The translations under genes were made by a program, and so were the position numbers. DNA of 34,661 nt, taken from NCBI GenBank assembly GCA_900320085.1, contig ONRC01000025.1, positions 1 to 34,661 on the forward strand, read 5' to 3'. The first letter of the stretch is position 1; the number at the start of each line of letters is the position of its first letter. Positions 15,761 to 23,444 of the stretch are shown piece after piece. Origin of the DNA: an uncultured Eubacteriales bacterium (GTDB lineage Bacteria; Bacillota; Clostridia; Christensenellales; Aristaeellaceae). The notes beneath the pieces are model-generated. The model did no database searches, was not told the DNA's origin, and saw nothing but the letters and a program-made list of their open reading frames with translations.

Positions 15761-16111
15761 ATGAGCGAAATTATCCGTTCGATCGAACAGGCACAGCTCC
15801 GTACCGATCTGCCCAGCTTCAACGTTGGCGATACGCTCCGCGTATTCGTGAAGGTTGTGGAAGGCAGCCGCGAACGTCTTCAGGCGTTTGAGGGTACTGT
15901 GATTGCCAAGCGCAACGGCTCCAGCCGGGAAACCTTTACTGTTCGCCGCGTGTCTTACGGCATCGGCGTGGAACGTACTTTCCCGCTGCATTCTCCCCGC
16001 GTTGACCATATCGAGGTTATCCGCCGCGGTAAGGTTCGCCGGGCCAAGCTGTATTATCTGCGCAACCTGCAGGGCAAGGCCGCCAAGATCAAGGAAGCCG
16101 GCCGGCACTGA
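15761..16111 (+). CDS. rplS: 50S ribosomal protein L19
   Basis: Large-subunit protein at the interface with the 30S subunit. The product is 116 aa, normal for bacteria, starting [20 protein letters not shown]. It contains the family patterns [47 protein letters not shown] and the [23 protein letters not shown] tail. The ATG at 15761 has AGGAGG 9 nt upstream. An in-frame ATG at 15728 lies inside the probable leader and would add eleven residues foreign to the family. It is a single-gene unit here, without the rimM-trmD genes that usually precede it. Confidence 0.98.
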   Translation: MSEIIRSIEQAQLRTDLPSFNVGDTLRVFVKVVEGSRERLQAFEGTVIAKRNGSSRETFTVRRVSYGIGVERTFPLHSPRVDHIEVIRRGKVRRAKLYYLRNLQGKAAKIKEAGRH

Positions 16112-16128
16112 TTTTCTTCGGAAAAGGG

Positions 16129-16164
16129 AAGTCGCTTACAGAGCAATCTGCAAGCGGCTTTTTT
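16129..16164 (+). terminator. Intrinsic terminator of rplS
   Basis: AAGTCGCTT (16129-16137) pairs with AAGCGGCTT (16152-16160, one G-T), with an inner CAGA-GCAA-TCTG stem-loop (16139-16150), then a run of six Ts. It lies between convergent rplS and the dac gene. The minus-strand T-run is weak. Confidence 0.85.
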
Positions 16165-16182
16165 ACGTCCCTCTCTCTTTCT

Positions 16183-17337
16183 TCATCGCCAGTTTTCCAG
16201 CAGGCGGAAAAAGCCCTCCAGCAAGCCTGGCAGCCGCACGCTCTGCGCGGCGATGGCGGCAAGTTCCGCAATGGGCTGCCCCGCCAGCAGCACCTGCACC
16301 GTGCCCAGGGGCTCCCCCGCTTCCACCGGCGCGGTCAGGGATTCCGGCAGATGGGTTTCAAAGCTCAGCTGACTTTGCTGCCCGTTGCGCAGCAGCAATG
16401 ACAAACCGCTGCCCAGCGCCACGTCCACCGCGTCCCGGGCGCCTAATTTTACCGGCACCTGCACCCCCACCAGGTCGCCGGTTTTCGCCACCTGCACGCG
16501 GTGGTAGTTGGCAAAGCCGTAATCCATCATGCCCCGGGCTTCGTCAAAGCGGGTCTGGCTGTTGGGCACCCCCAGCACCACGGCGATGAGCCGCATGCCG
16601 TTCCGCTCCGCCGTAGCGCTGAGGCAGTATTTGGCCTCGTTCGTTGAACCGGTTTTCAGCCCGTCGCAGTCCTTATAAAAGCGCACGAGGCGGTTGGTGT
16701 TGGTCAGGTCGGTGGTGCGGCCCGAAGGGTGGGTCAGGCTATCCAGCCAGGTGGAGGAATAGGTGAAGTAAGTCGGGTGCTTTGTGACCGCTTGGGAAAT
16801 CACCGCCACGTCCCGGGCGCAGGTATATTGACCATCCGCAGGCAGACCGGTGCAGTTGACATAATGCGTGTTTTCCAGATTCAATTCCCCCGCCCGCCGG
16901 TTCATCAGCGCCGCGAAGCTGTCCTCTGTCCCGGCGATGTATTCCGCCAGGGCCACCGCCCCATCGTTGGCAGAAGCGATGATCGTGGCTTTCAGGATGT
17001 CTTTCAGCGGGTAAGCCGCGTAAGCGTCCAGGAACGCCTGGGACCCGGGCTGCCCCGCCGCCGCGGGCGAAACCGTGATCTTGTCCTCCAGGGTAATGCT
17101 GCCCTCGTCCAGCTTTTCCAGCACCAATAGCAGCGTCATCAGCTTCGTTACCGACGCCACGGGCCGCCGCTCGTCGGCGTTTTTTTCAAAGATCACCGCG
17201 CCAGTGTCCGCCTCCAGCAGGATGGCCGACGGCGCGGTCAGCGTCATGGGCGTGCCCTCCTCCAAGGGAGCCGTCAGCGCTGATGCCGGCAGCAAAATCA
17301 AAACCGCACAAATCAGAATGCAAGAAAAACGAGCCAT
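16183..17337 (-). CDS. D-alanyl-D-alanine carboxypeptidase (PBP5/DacF-type, peptidase S11)
   Basis: Low-molecular-weight penicillin-binding protein that removes the terminal D-Ala from peptidoglycan pentapeptides outside the membrane. The 384 aa show a signal peptide (1-23) and the three serine-enzyme motifs: S62-VTK (62-65), S122-A-N (122-124) and K227-TG (227-229). The PBP5 C-terminal beta domain spans about 285-365, followed by a short amphipathic end (LLEGFFRLLENWR) that would hold it to the membrane. The start at 17337 follows GGGAGG at about 6 nt. DacF in Bacillus is forespore-expressed, but nothing here shows that control. It is the last gene of a possible three-gene leftward unit (LRR, PstS-like, dac). 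Confidence 0.93.
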   Translation of the reverse strand: MARFSCILICAVLILLPASALTAPLEEGTPMTLTAPSAILLEADTGAVIFEKNADERRPVASVTKLMTLLLVLEKLDEGSITLEDKITVSPAAAGQPGSQAFLDAYAAYPLKDILKATIIASANDGAVALAEYIAGTEDSFAALMNRRAGELNLENTHYVNCTGLPADGQYTCARDVAVISQAVTKHPTYFTYSSTWLDSLTHPSGRTTDLTNTNRLVRFYKDCDGLKTGSTNEAKYCLSATAERNGMRLIAVVLGVPNSQTRFDEARGMMDYGFANYHRVQVAKTGDLVGVQVPVKLGARDAVDVALGSGLSLLLRNGQQSQLSFETHLPESLTAPVEAGEPLGTVQVLLAGQPIAELAAIAAQSVRLPGLLEGFFRLLENWR

Positions 17338-17412
17338 GCTTCTTCCTCCCTTTTTTCGGGCTTACTATAAGCATAGCTCGTTCAATCGCTGTTTATGACA
17401 GGATTTGTTTAT

Positions 17413-18450
17413 TTAATTAAGCGGCACATACCCCGCCTGGGCCACGGCCTTCTGGCCTTCCTCACCGACCAGCCAATTCACAAAGGCTTCTGTGTTGGCG
17501 TCGCCCATGCGATAGACAGCGTAATAGTTGACGGTGAAGGGGTACGCCCCGGACTGCAAATTCTCGTCCGTGGGCGACACACCGTCGATGGCAAGCACCT
17601 TGATGCCGCCGCTTTCCACCAGGGTGTTCACATAATACAGGTAGCTGTACCCGATGGCCCCGATGCCATTGTCATAGTTACCGATCTGGGCCACCGCGTC
17701 GGCCATGCCGTCGGAAATATAGTTTTCTTCCACTTTCTGGATTTTCAGGCCCTGCATCACCATTTCCTCCATGGCGGTCTGGCTGCCGCTGCCATGGGGC
17801 CGCTGATAGGCGGTCAGCGCCTGGGGCGTACCGCCAAAGTCCGACCAGCTATTATGCTTTCCCATATAGATTTCCTGGATCTGGGCAACCGTCAGGCTGT
17901 CCACGGGGTTCAGGTCATTCACCATGAACACAAAGGCGTCGCAGCAGAAGGGCACATACACCAGCTCCACCCCCGCGTCTGCGGCGGCCTGGCGCTCGTC
18001 GGCGTTGGGATAGGTGGCCAGCACCAGGTCGATGGGGTGGGCGTCGTCCATCATGACGCCCTGACTCTTGACGGTCACCAGGGGATTGGCCTTGCCCTGG
18101 GTCAGGCGGTCATAGGCGTAAGGCGTGGTGGAGAAGGTGACGAAACCGTTCATGTCCCCTTCCTCCAGCCCCAGCCATTGCCGGGCCAGCTCCATGGCCA
18201 TGGGCACGCAGACCGTGCTGCCGTCCATGCTGGGGTAGGTGCCCCAATCGCCGATGAACAAATCGTCATAGCCCTCCAGGGGCTTCTTTTCGCCCAGGTG
18301 GAAGGTATCGTCCGTTTCCAATTTCGTCCAGCCTTCGCCCTTGCCGACGGCCTGGTTGATCTGGCTCCAGGAGCCGGTGTCGGGATTCTCTGCCAGCGCG
18401 GGCGTCACACACAGCGCGCAAACCAGCAATGCACAAAGCAAACGTTTCAT
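17413..18450 (-). CDS. PstS-like phosphate-type substrate-binding protein
   Basis: A 345-aa exported solute-binding protein of the PstS class. Signal peptide 1-20 (KRLLCALLVCALCVTPALA). The chain has the class pattern: DGSTVCVPM near residue 78, a domain-swap region VYVPFCCDAFVFMVNDLNPVDSLTVAQI, then GSGSQTAMEEMV and NGIGAIGYSYLYYVN. The mature N-terminus shows no lipobox (C11 and C14 lie in the signal core), so it may be released or wall-associated. The ATG at 18450 has GAGGGGG 8 nt upstream. The LRR gene ends 17 nt before this start, implying cotranscription. No pstCAB transporter genes are in the window, so transport of phosphate, versus a sensing role, is unproven. Confidence 0.82.
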   Translation of the reverse strand: MKRLLCALLVCALCVTPALAENPDTGSWSQINQAVGKGEGWTKLETDDTFHLGEKKPLEGYDDLFIGDWGTYPSMDGSTVCVPMAMELARQWLGLEEGDMNGFVTFSTTPYAYDRLTQGKANPLVTVKSQGVMMDDAHPIDLVLATYPNADERQAAADAGVELVYVPFCCDAFVFMVNDLNPVDSLTVAQIQEIYMGKHNSWSDFGGTPQALTAYQRPHGSGSQTAMEEMVMQGLKIQKVEENYISDGMADAVAQIGNYDNGIGAIGYSYLYYVNTLVESGGIKVLAIDGVSPTDENLQSGAYPFTVNYYAVYRMGDANTEAFVNWLVGEEGQKAVAQAGYVPLN

Positions 18451-18467
18451 TTTTCTTTCCCCCTCTT

Positions 18468-19433
18468 TTAATCTTTGTCGTTTTTCGGCGCAAGCAGGGT
18501 GTCGCCGTTGTCGCCCCGGAAAATGGCGTCGTCCGGGTAATACTCCACCCACCATTTATTTTCGATTCTTTCAGCTTCCAGGCCCTCCGGCAGGGACACC
18601 AGTTCCAGCGAAACACAATTGTTAAAAATATCCTCGCCGATTTCCCGGACCGTCAGGGGCAGGGCGATGGACTGCAAACGGGTGCAGCCGGAAAAGCCGT
18701 AATCGCCGATGGATTTCAGGCCTATGGGCAGGGAGATGGTTTTCAGGTATTCGTTGCCGAAAGCGCCTGCTTCGATGCGCTCCACCCCGGCGGGCACGTC
18801 GTAATGTGTGGCTTTCCTGTAATTCGGGTATGCCAGCAACGTTTTCCCATCCTTGGAGATGAGCACCCCGTCCACGGTTTTGTAGAGGGGATGATCCTCC
18901 GGCACTTCATAAGCGGTGACAAAACAGTCGTACAGGCAGCCCACAATATCAGTCGCTGGCAGAGTGGTTTCGATGCGGAGCACATCGAAGTCACAGCGGT
19001 AAAAAACGTCCCTTTCCAGCACCTCCAATTGAGCGGGCAGAGTGAACTCCTGAAAATCGTAGAAACTAAATGCGTCCATGCCAAGATACCGCAGTGTCGA
19101 TGGCAGGGAAACCCGGTGGAAATCGCCACCATCCGTGTCCCTTGCAAAAGAAGGGCCACTCTCGAACTTAGGATCAATCTCCACGGTTATATCCAGTTCT
19201 TGATTCCACTCATGTTCTATGGCCTCTCCCAGGGCAGTGACGCCCTCGAAGATGACAAGGGTGTCGTCCCGCACGTCGCAGAAGTCGAAATACCCCCTTT
19301 CCTCCCATTCTGCCCGCCAGTCCCAGTCATCCCAGCCGTCCCAATAATCATCATCGTCTTCCGCTTCCTCACCCCACGCGCAGACGGGGAGCAGAAGCAG
19401 CAGCGCCAGCAACAGCGCAAGCGGCCGTTTCAT
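18468..19433 (-). CDS. Exported leucine-rich-repeat (BspA-type LRR_5) protein
   Basis: A 321-aa secreted protein. Signal peptide 1-20, then an unusual Asp/Glu/Trp-rich stretch (about 22-50, EEAEDDDDYWDGWDDWDW). A set of BspA-type leucine-rich repeats follows: HRVSLPSTLRYLGMDAFSFYDF, EFTLPAQLEVLERDVFYRCDF, GVERIEAGAFGNEY, KTISLPIGLKSIGDYGFSGCT and LQSIALPLTVREIGEDIFNNCV. These form a solenoid used for adhesion or protein binding. No membrane anchor or sorting motif is visible. ATG 19433 has AAGGAGG 7 nt upstream. An ATG two codons earlier is too close to that site. Cotranscribed with the PstS-like gene. Confidence 0.85.
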   Translation of the reverse strand: MKRPLALLLALLLLLPVCAWGEEAEDDDDYWDGWDDWDWRAEWEERGYFDFCDVRDDTLVIFEGVTALGEAIEHEWNQELDITVEIDPKFESGPSFARDTDGGDFHRVSLPSTLRYLGMDAFSFYDFQEFTLPAQLEVLERDVFYRCDFDVLRIETTLPATDIVGCLYDCFVTAYEVPEDHPLYKTVDGVLISKDGKTLLAYPNYRKATHYDVPAGVERIEAGAFGNEYLKTISLPIGLKSIGDYGFSGCTRLQSIALPLTVREIGEDIFNNCVSLELVSLPEGLEAERIENKWWVEYYPDDAIFRGDNGDTLLAPKNDKD

Positions 19434-19464
19434 GGGCATCCCTCCTTTTTCCATGCTATCCATA

Positions 19465-19493
19465 TAGACAAACGAAGAAGCGCATTTGTTTCA
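19465..19493 (-). promoter_or_regulatory. Possible ECF-sigma-type promoter for the LRR/PstS-like unit
   Basis: Minus strand: TGAAAC (19493-19488), a 17-bp spacer and TGTCTA (19470-19465). TGAAAC is the usual -35 of extracytoplasmic-function sigma factors. The -10 only resembles CGTCTA. No better sigma-A pair was found. Confidence 0.3.
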
Positions 19494-19584
19494 TTCCGAT
19501 ATTGTTTTTTGTAACGATTCAGTGGATGCTTGAAAGAGCACCTTCAATAAGCAACGAGGATCAGTCAATAGGAAACTAACCCCT

Positions 19585-20062
19585 CCAATTGTCATCCCGA
19601 CCGAAGCGGAGGCAAGAGCCGAAGCGGAGTGGAGGGACCTGGGAAAAACGCGGTAATTCAAGCAGCATGATACCCAGTTCTCATACTGTTTCATATCTAA
19701 AACATTGAATGGAAGAATTCCCAAAAGGCTTCCCCTTGAGGGGAAGCTGTCAGGCGCGGAACCAAGCGGGGCAAAGAAATCAAGCGGATTCGCGCCTGAC
19801 TGTGCCCGAAGGCGTAGCGAAGCGTTCTGAGGTGATGTTAGCATTCGTTCAAGTTTCTTGTCTGTATTCCAGCAAATCACCTCATCCGAGCCGCGCAATC
19901 TTGCTTGATGCCTTTTATGCAGTTGGTTCTGCGCGGCCCACCTTCCCCTCAAGGGGAAGGCTTTTGGAGTGTCCTTTGATTCAATGATTTAGAAATCAAA
20001 TAGATCAGGTCCCTCGACTGCGGTTCGCGTCCCGCTCACCTCCGCTCGGGATGACAACTGGA
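19585..20062. repeat. Family B long imperfect inverted repeat enclosing a family A element
   Basis: Left arm 19585-19642 (begins CCAATTGTCATCCCGA) and right arm 20006-20062 (ends TCGGGATGACAACTGG) are imperfect reverse complements over about 50 bases, both carrying a GGAGGGACCTG-type inner end. The same family occurs as a compact palindrome at 32355-32496. Here the interior is 363 bp instead of about 36 bp, because it contains the family A copy at 19721-19967. This whole 674-bp gap between the LRR gene and the TPR gene holds no convincing gene. Confidence 0.75.
19721..19967. repeat. Family A structured repeat, complete copy (A2)
   Basis: 247 bp bounded by CCAAAAGGCTTCCCC (19721) and GGGGAAGGCTTTTGG (to 19967), a near-perfect terminal inverted repeat in which each end also folds into its own hairpin. 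Internal stems: GTCAGGCGCG (19749-19758) with CGCGCCTGAC (19791-19800); TGAGGTGAT (19828-19836) with ATCACCTCA (19876-19884); GCCGCGCA (19890-19897) with TGCGCGGC (19930-19937). No open reading frame of note. It resembles a miniature inverted-repeat element or structured RNA module. No mobilising enzyme is in the window. Confidence 0.85.
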
Positions 20063-20070
20063 ACCGCACA

Positions 20071-20103
20071 AAAAAGGGAAGCAAACACAATGCTTCCCTT
20101 TTT
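20071..20103 (-). terminator. Intrinsic terminator of the hflX-to-TPR series
   Basis: Twelve-bp stem AAAAAGGGAAGC (20071-20082) with GCTTCCCTTTTT (20092-20103). On the minus strand the second arm ends in TTTTTT, directly downstream of the TPR gene stop at 20108. Confidence 0.85.
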
Positions 20104-20107
20104 CCTG

Positions 20108-20806
20108 TTATTTCAGCTCGTCGATTTCCTTTTGAATCATTTCCTTGGTGGCATAATTCAGCGGCGAGAAGCGGCCCTCCAGAGCTTTTTCCAGCTTCTC
20201 GATGGCGGCGGCTTTATCCCCCGCTTCCTTATCGTACTGCGCCAGAAAATAGAGCGTGTCGATCTGGCTGTCTTTGATGGCAATAGCCTTGTCGAAATAC
20301 TCCTTGGCCTTTTCCTTGTCGTTCAGCAGACGGTAATAGGTCTGGCCCAGGTTGTCCAGCACGATGGAATCCTCGTCGTCGTAATCCAGGGCCTCCTGGT
20401 TGTAGGCCAGCGCCTTTTCCGCGTCCCCCGCCTCAATGTACAGCCAGCCCAAAGATTGGTACGTCAGCCCGCAGGGAGACTGGCGGTGGGAGGCTTCCAG
20501 CAGCTGAATGGCCTTTTCCATTTCCCCCAGCTTGTACTGGGCCACGGCGTAGTTCATGAACAATTGCTGCTTGCGGCCCGCGTCCAGGTCGGGGGCCTTT
20601 TCCGCTTTTTTCAGGATTTCCTTGACCTTCAGGTAGTTTTCTTCTCCGCCCTCGCGCAGCAGCAGCACGCTGTACGGCAGCAGATACCCGGCGGAAATAT
20701 AGTTCCCGGCGTAGAGCTCCTCATACGCTTTCTTGGCTTCCGCCACATTGCCCTTTTGCTGGGTCATCAGCGCCTTGCGCGCCTTGAAGCTGTCCAGAAT
20801 GCCCAT
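20108..20806 (-). CDS. Tetratricopeptide-repeat protein
   Basis: A 232-aa soluble protein built of TPR helix pairs from about residue 20 to 215, for example NYAVAQYKLGEMEKAIQLLEAS, YQSLGWLYIEAGDAEKALAYNQEAL, LDNLGQTYYRLLNDKEKAKEYFDKAI and LYFLAQYDKEAGDKAAAIEKLEKAL. There is no signal peptide. TPR arrays mount protein-protein contacts, and the partner is unknown. The ATG at 20806 follows AAGGAGG about 11 nt upstream, inside the end of the exonuclease gene, whose TAA ends one base before this ATG. The exonuclease also has a TPR-like C-terminus, so the two could interact (inference). Confidence 0.85.
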   Translation of the reverse strand: MGILDSFKARKALMTQQKGNVAEAKKAYEELYAGNYISAGYLLPYSVLLLREGGEENYLKVKEILKKAEKAPDLDAGRKQQLFMNYAVAQYKLGEMEKAIQLLEASHRQSPCGLTYQSLGWLYIEAGDAEKALAYNQEALDYDDEDSIVLDNLGQTYYRLLNDKEKAKEYFDKAIAIKDSQIDTLYFLAQYDKEAGDKAAAIEKLEKALEGRFSPLNYATKEMIQKEIDELK

Positions 20807-20807
20807 A

Positions 20808-21929
20808 TTATGTTTGCCTCCTTGCCTTCTTCATCAATCGCTCATATCGTTTTTGCAGCGCGGCCATGTCGCCGTCCGGTTGGTCGGCGGTCAGGAGAAT
20901 GGCCTTGCGCGTGTATTCGATGGCGGCGGGAATATCCCGCGTTTTGTGTTCGCAGATTTTGGCCAGGGCGATCAGCGGACCCGGCCCACCCTGACGGTCA
21001 GTGACCATGCGCTTATACACCCGGGCGGCCTCGTCAAAGTTCCCCTCCCGGCGGTAGGTTTCCGCCATGCGGCCCCGGGCCAGAATGGACACGCTGCCCT
21101 TGTCCGCGGCGCGGTAGCACATCCGTGCCCGCTCGGCGCTGCCCCGCTTTTCGTACACCCGGCCCAGAGAAAACAAATCCTCCGGCTCTTCGGCCAGCAG
21201 CGGGGCGTCGTGCAGGCGAAGCAGCCGGTCCAGGATGTGGGCCAGGGAAATGATGTCCTGGGCGTTGTGCTCCAAAATGTCTTCCAGCAGGGAAAAGTCT
21301 TTTGTTTTGAGGAAACTGAAATACCGCTCCGGCACCAAAGCGCCTGGCAGATCGTCCTGCCGCTGCATGCCCAGCACCGCTTCCTCCAGGCTGGTCAGGT
21401 TGCATCTTTTCAGCCGCAGCTTCCACACCCGGCGGGAAGCCGGCAGCAAATCCACGTGGGGGCGGCGGGCGAACTGCTCCCGCATCCGCTGCATCGTGAA
21501 GCGAACCTCCAGCAGCGGCAGGTCAAAGGTCTGGCCGTTGAAGGTGCAAAGCACCTTGCTTCTGGCCATGTCCTCCGCCACGCGGGAGAGCACGAAGGCT
21601 TCCTCGTCGTAGTCCCGCATCAGGTACTGCCGCACCACGAAGGCGGTTTCGTCAAAAAACCCCACGCCCACCAGAAACGCCACCGTGCCCGCGCCGTGGG
21701 AAAGGCCGGTGGTTTCCGTGTCCAGAAAGCAGAAATCCTCCCGGCGGCAGTCGGGATAGGGCTGGCCCTGCACCATTTCCAGGCTCGCGCCGGAAATCTC
21801 CCGGGCCAGCGCGAACCGGGCGACCGGCACCCGCGTTTCCCGGATCAGGCAGTCTCGCGCCGCCGATTTCGTTTCTTTCGCGGGCTTTGCCACGCCGGCG
21901 GCTTTCAGTTTATCGCGCAATGACAACAT
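20808..21929 (-). CDS. YprB-like ribonuclease-H-fold 3'-5' exonuclease with TPR tail
   Basis: A 373-aa predicted DnaQ-like exonuclease. The N-terminal 60 residues are a linker. Exo motifs are FLDTETTG (D70, E72), FNGQTFD (N131, D136), and HNAQDI (H221, D225), with PHVDLL between (D160). After about 235 the chain becomes helical repeats of TPR type (LFSLGRVYEKRGSAERARMCY, GRMAETYRREGNFDEAARVYKRM). This is the arrangement of the YprB family of Firmicutes, whose substrate is not established. The ATG at 21929 has only a weak ribosome binding site, but it lies 12 nt after the stop of the VanY-type gene, so translational reinitiation is likely. Confidence 0.87.
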   Translation of the reverse strand: MLSLRDKLKAAGVAKPAKETKSAARDCLIRETRVPVARFALAREISGASLEMVQGQPYPDCRREDFCFLDTETTGLSHGAGTVAFLVGVGFFDETAFVVRQYLMRDYDEEAFVLSRVAEDMARSKVLCTFNGQTFDLPLLEVRFTMQRMREQFARRPHVDLLPASRRVWKLRLKRCNLTSLEEAVLGMQRQDDLPGALVPERYFSFLKTKDFSLLEDILEHNAQDIISLAHILDRLLRLHDAPLLAEEPEDLFSLGRVYEKRGSAERARMCYRAADKGSVSILARGRMAETYRREGNFDEAARVYKRMVTDRQGGPGPLIALAKICEHKTRDIPAAIEYTRKAILLTADQPDGDMAALQKRYERLMKKARRQT

Positions 21930-21941
21930 AGCTGCGTACCA

Positions 21942-22751
21942 TCAATAGAAAATGGAATACTCCTCTTCCCCGCGCTCGTCCACGTCAATCACCCGGACGT
22001 CACGAACACGAGCGCGCCAGAGAATCAGCTCGTGGAAATCGCCGCCCGCCGCCTCGTAATCCGCCACATAGCTTTCCCATTCCTCGGTGAATTCCTCCAG
22101 CGACAGGTGATTTTCCATCATGTATTCCGCCACCTCCCTGCCCACATAGCGGAAGTGCCAGGGCTCAAACTTGATGGCGGTGATTTCTTCCTTGTCCTCC
22201 ATGTAGCGCAGCACGAAGCCGAACTCCTGGCAGTGGGCTTCCATCCACTGGGCTTCCTCCGTTTTGGCGAACTCCTTGTTCATGCCATCCTTCTGGGTCC
22301 AGGCATAGTTGAGGATATCCGCGCCCAGGCCGGTCTGGTGGTCGCTGGCCCCGGGATAGGACACCAGGCCGTCGTCCCGGCCGTGCATCTTCTCCAACCG
22401 ATTGTTGTACATGGTTTTCTGGGTCTGGTAGCTGCGGTAGGCGCTTTTCAAATACAGGGTATAGCCCGCCTCCGACGCGGCGTCAAACATGGCCGCCAAC
22501 GCGTCGCTGGCCGCCTGGCGCAGCTGCATGTGCCCCGTGCCGGAGGCGCGCTTGACCGTTACGTTCACCAGATCGTTCGGGATATAGTTTCCGTCCAACA
22601 GGTGCGTGCGGTTCGCCAGGGTAATATACTGGTCAAAATCGTAAATGATTTCCGGCGCCAGGGGATATTCCCATTCCGGCATATTCTCCGCCAGCGCGCC
22701 CGGCAAGGCCGAAAGGCACAGCATCAGGAAAAAGGCGAGTATCTTCTTCAT
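21942..22751 (-). CDS. VanY-type D-alanyl-D-alanine carboxypeptidase (M15B), copy 1
   Basis: Exported zinc carboxypeptidase that trims the terminal D-Ala of peptidoglycan stem peptides. Signal peptide 1-21. M15B motifs are SAYRSY (103-108), SDHQTGLGAD with metal ligands H138 and D145, and EPWHFRYVG with E196 and ligand H199. After the catalytic domain it has a 60-residue tail (EEWESYVADYEAAGG and onward to EEEYSIFY) not needed for the fold. The ATG at 22751 overlaps the TGA of the next gene upstream (ATGA), so it is coupled to its paralogue. GGGAG lies upstream inside that gene. Confidence 0.92.
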   Translation of the reverse strand: MKKILAFFLMLCLSALPGALAENMPEWEYPLAPEIIYDFDQYITLANRTHLLDGNYIPNDLVNVTVKRASGTGHMQLRQAASDALAAMFDAASEAGYTLYLKSAYRSYQTQKTMYNNRLEKMHGRDDGLVSYPGASDHQTGLGADILNYAWTQKDGMNKEFAKTEEAQWMEAHCQEFGFVLRYMEDKEEITAIKFEPWHFRYVGREVAEYMMENHLSLEEFTEEWESYVADYEAAGGDFHELILWRARVRDVRVIDVDERGEEEYSIFY

Positions 22752-23434
22752 TGCGTGTTTTCTCCCTCGTCCTCAGCCACCACATACGGGCTCAGCTGAC
22801 GGTCGATGTATTCTTCCAAGGGAATGTCCCAGTTAAATATATTCCGCGCGTGGTCTTTACCCACATAGCGGATGTGCCAGGGTTCGAATGCGTAGCCGGT
22901 GATTTCCTCCCATTCCGCTTTGTAACGGATGATGAAGCCGAACCGGTGCGCGTTCGCCGCCACCCACTGGCCTTCCGGGGTTTCGCCAAAGGCGGCGGTG
23001 AGGCGGATCTCTTTTTTCGTACCCAAGTCCATGGCCAGGCCCAGCTGATGCTCGCTGCACCCCGGCGGGGCCACGGTGCGCTGAGCGGTCTGCCGGTCCA
23101 CTTTTTGCAGCTTCCGGTCAAAGATGGACGCCTGCTGGCCGTAGCTGCGGTAGCCCGACACGGCGGCCAGGAACAGCCCTTCTTCCTTCGCGGCGTCAAA
23201 CATTTCTTCCAGCGCCGCCGCCGCTTCGGGCCGCATCCGGGTGGCCTCTCCCCCGCCCAGCACACGGGGCTCCACCAGGTCGTGGGGATAATAATCCTTC
23301 CCGATGGGATGGTCCCGGTTGATCAGAAACAGATTGCCGCCCAGTTCCATTTCGGGGTTGGGGTTTTCTTCCGAAAAAACAATAGCGGGAAGCAGGAAAA
23401 GCAGCGCGGTCAGGCAGAGCAAAAAACGTTTCAT
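22748..23434 (-). CDS. VanY-type D-alanyl-D-alanine carboxypeptidase (M15B), copy 2
   Basis: A 228-aa paralogue of the adjacent enzyme and translated before it. Signal peptide 1-21 (KRFLLCLTALLFLLPAIVFS). M15B motifs are SGYRSYGQQ (93-101), SEHQLGLAMD with ligands H129 and D136, and EPWHIRYVG with E184 and H187. It lacks the long C-terminal tail of copy 1. The ATG at 23434 has GAGGG 7 nt upstream and lies 10 nt after the hflX stop, so hflX, both carboxypeptidases, the exonuclease and the TPR gene are probably one operon. The two copies differ widely outside the motifs, which points to an old duplication rather than a recent one. Confidence 0.92.
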   Translation of the reverse strand: MKRFLLCLTALLFLLPAIVFSEENPNPEMELGGNLFLINRDHPIGKDYYPHDLVEPRVLGGGEATRMRPEAAAALEEMFDAAKEEGLFLAAVSGYRSYGQQASIFDRKLQKVDRQTAQRTVAPPGCSEHQLGLAMDLGTKKEIRLTAAFGETPEGQWVAANAHRFGFIIRYKAEWEEITGYAFEPWHIRYVGKDHARNIFNWDIPLEEYIDRQLSPYVVAEDEGENTQ

Positions 23435-23444
23435 ACCTGTGCCC

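Noticed and set aside
15347..16108. 253-codon minus-strand frame covering the zinc-ribbon leader and rplS
   Set aside because: Antisense to a certain ribosomal protein gene and its promoter.
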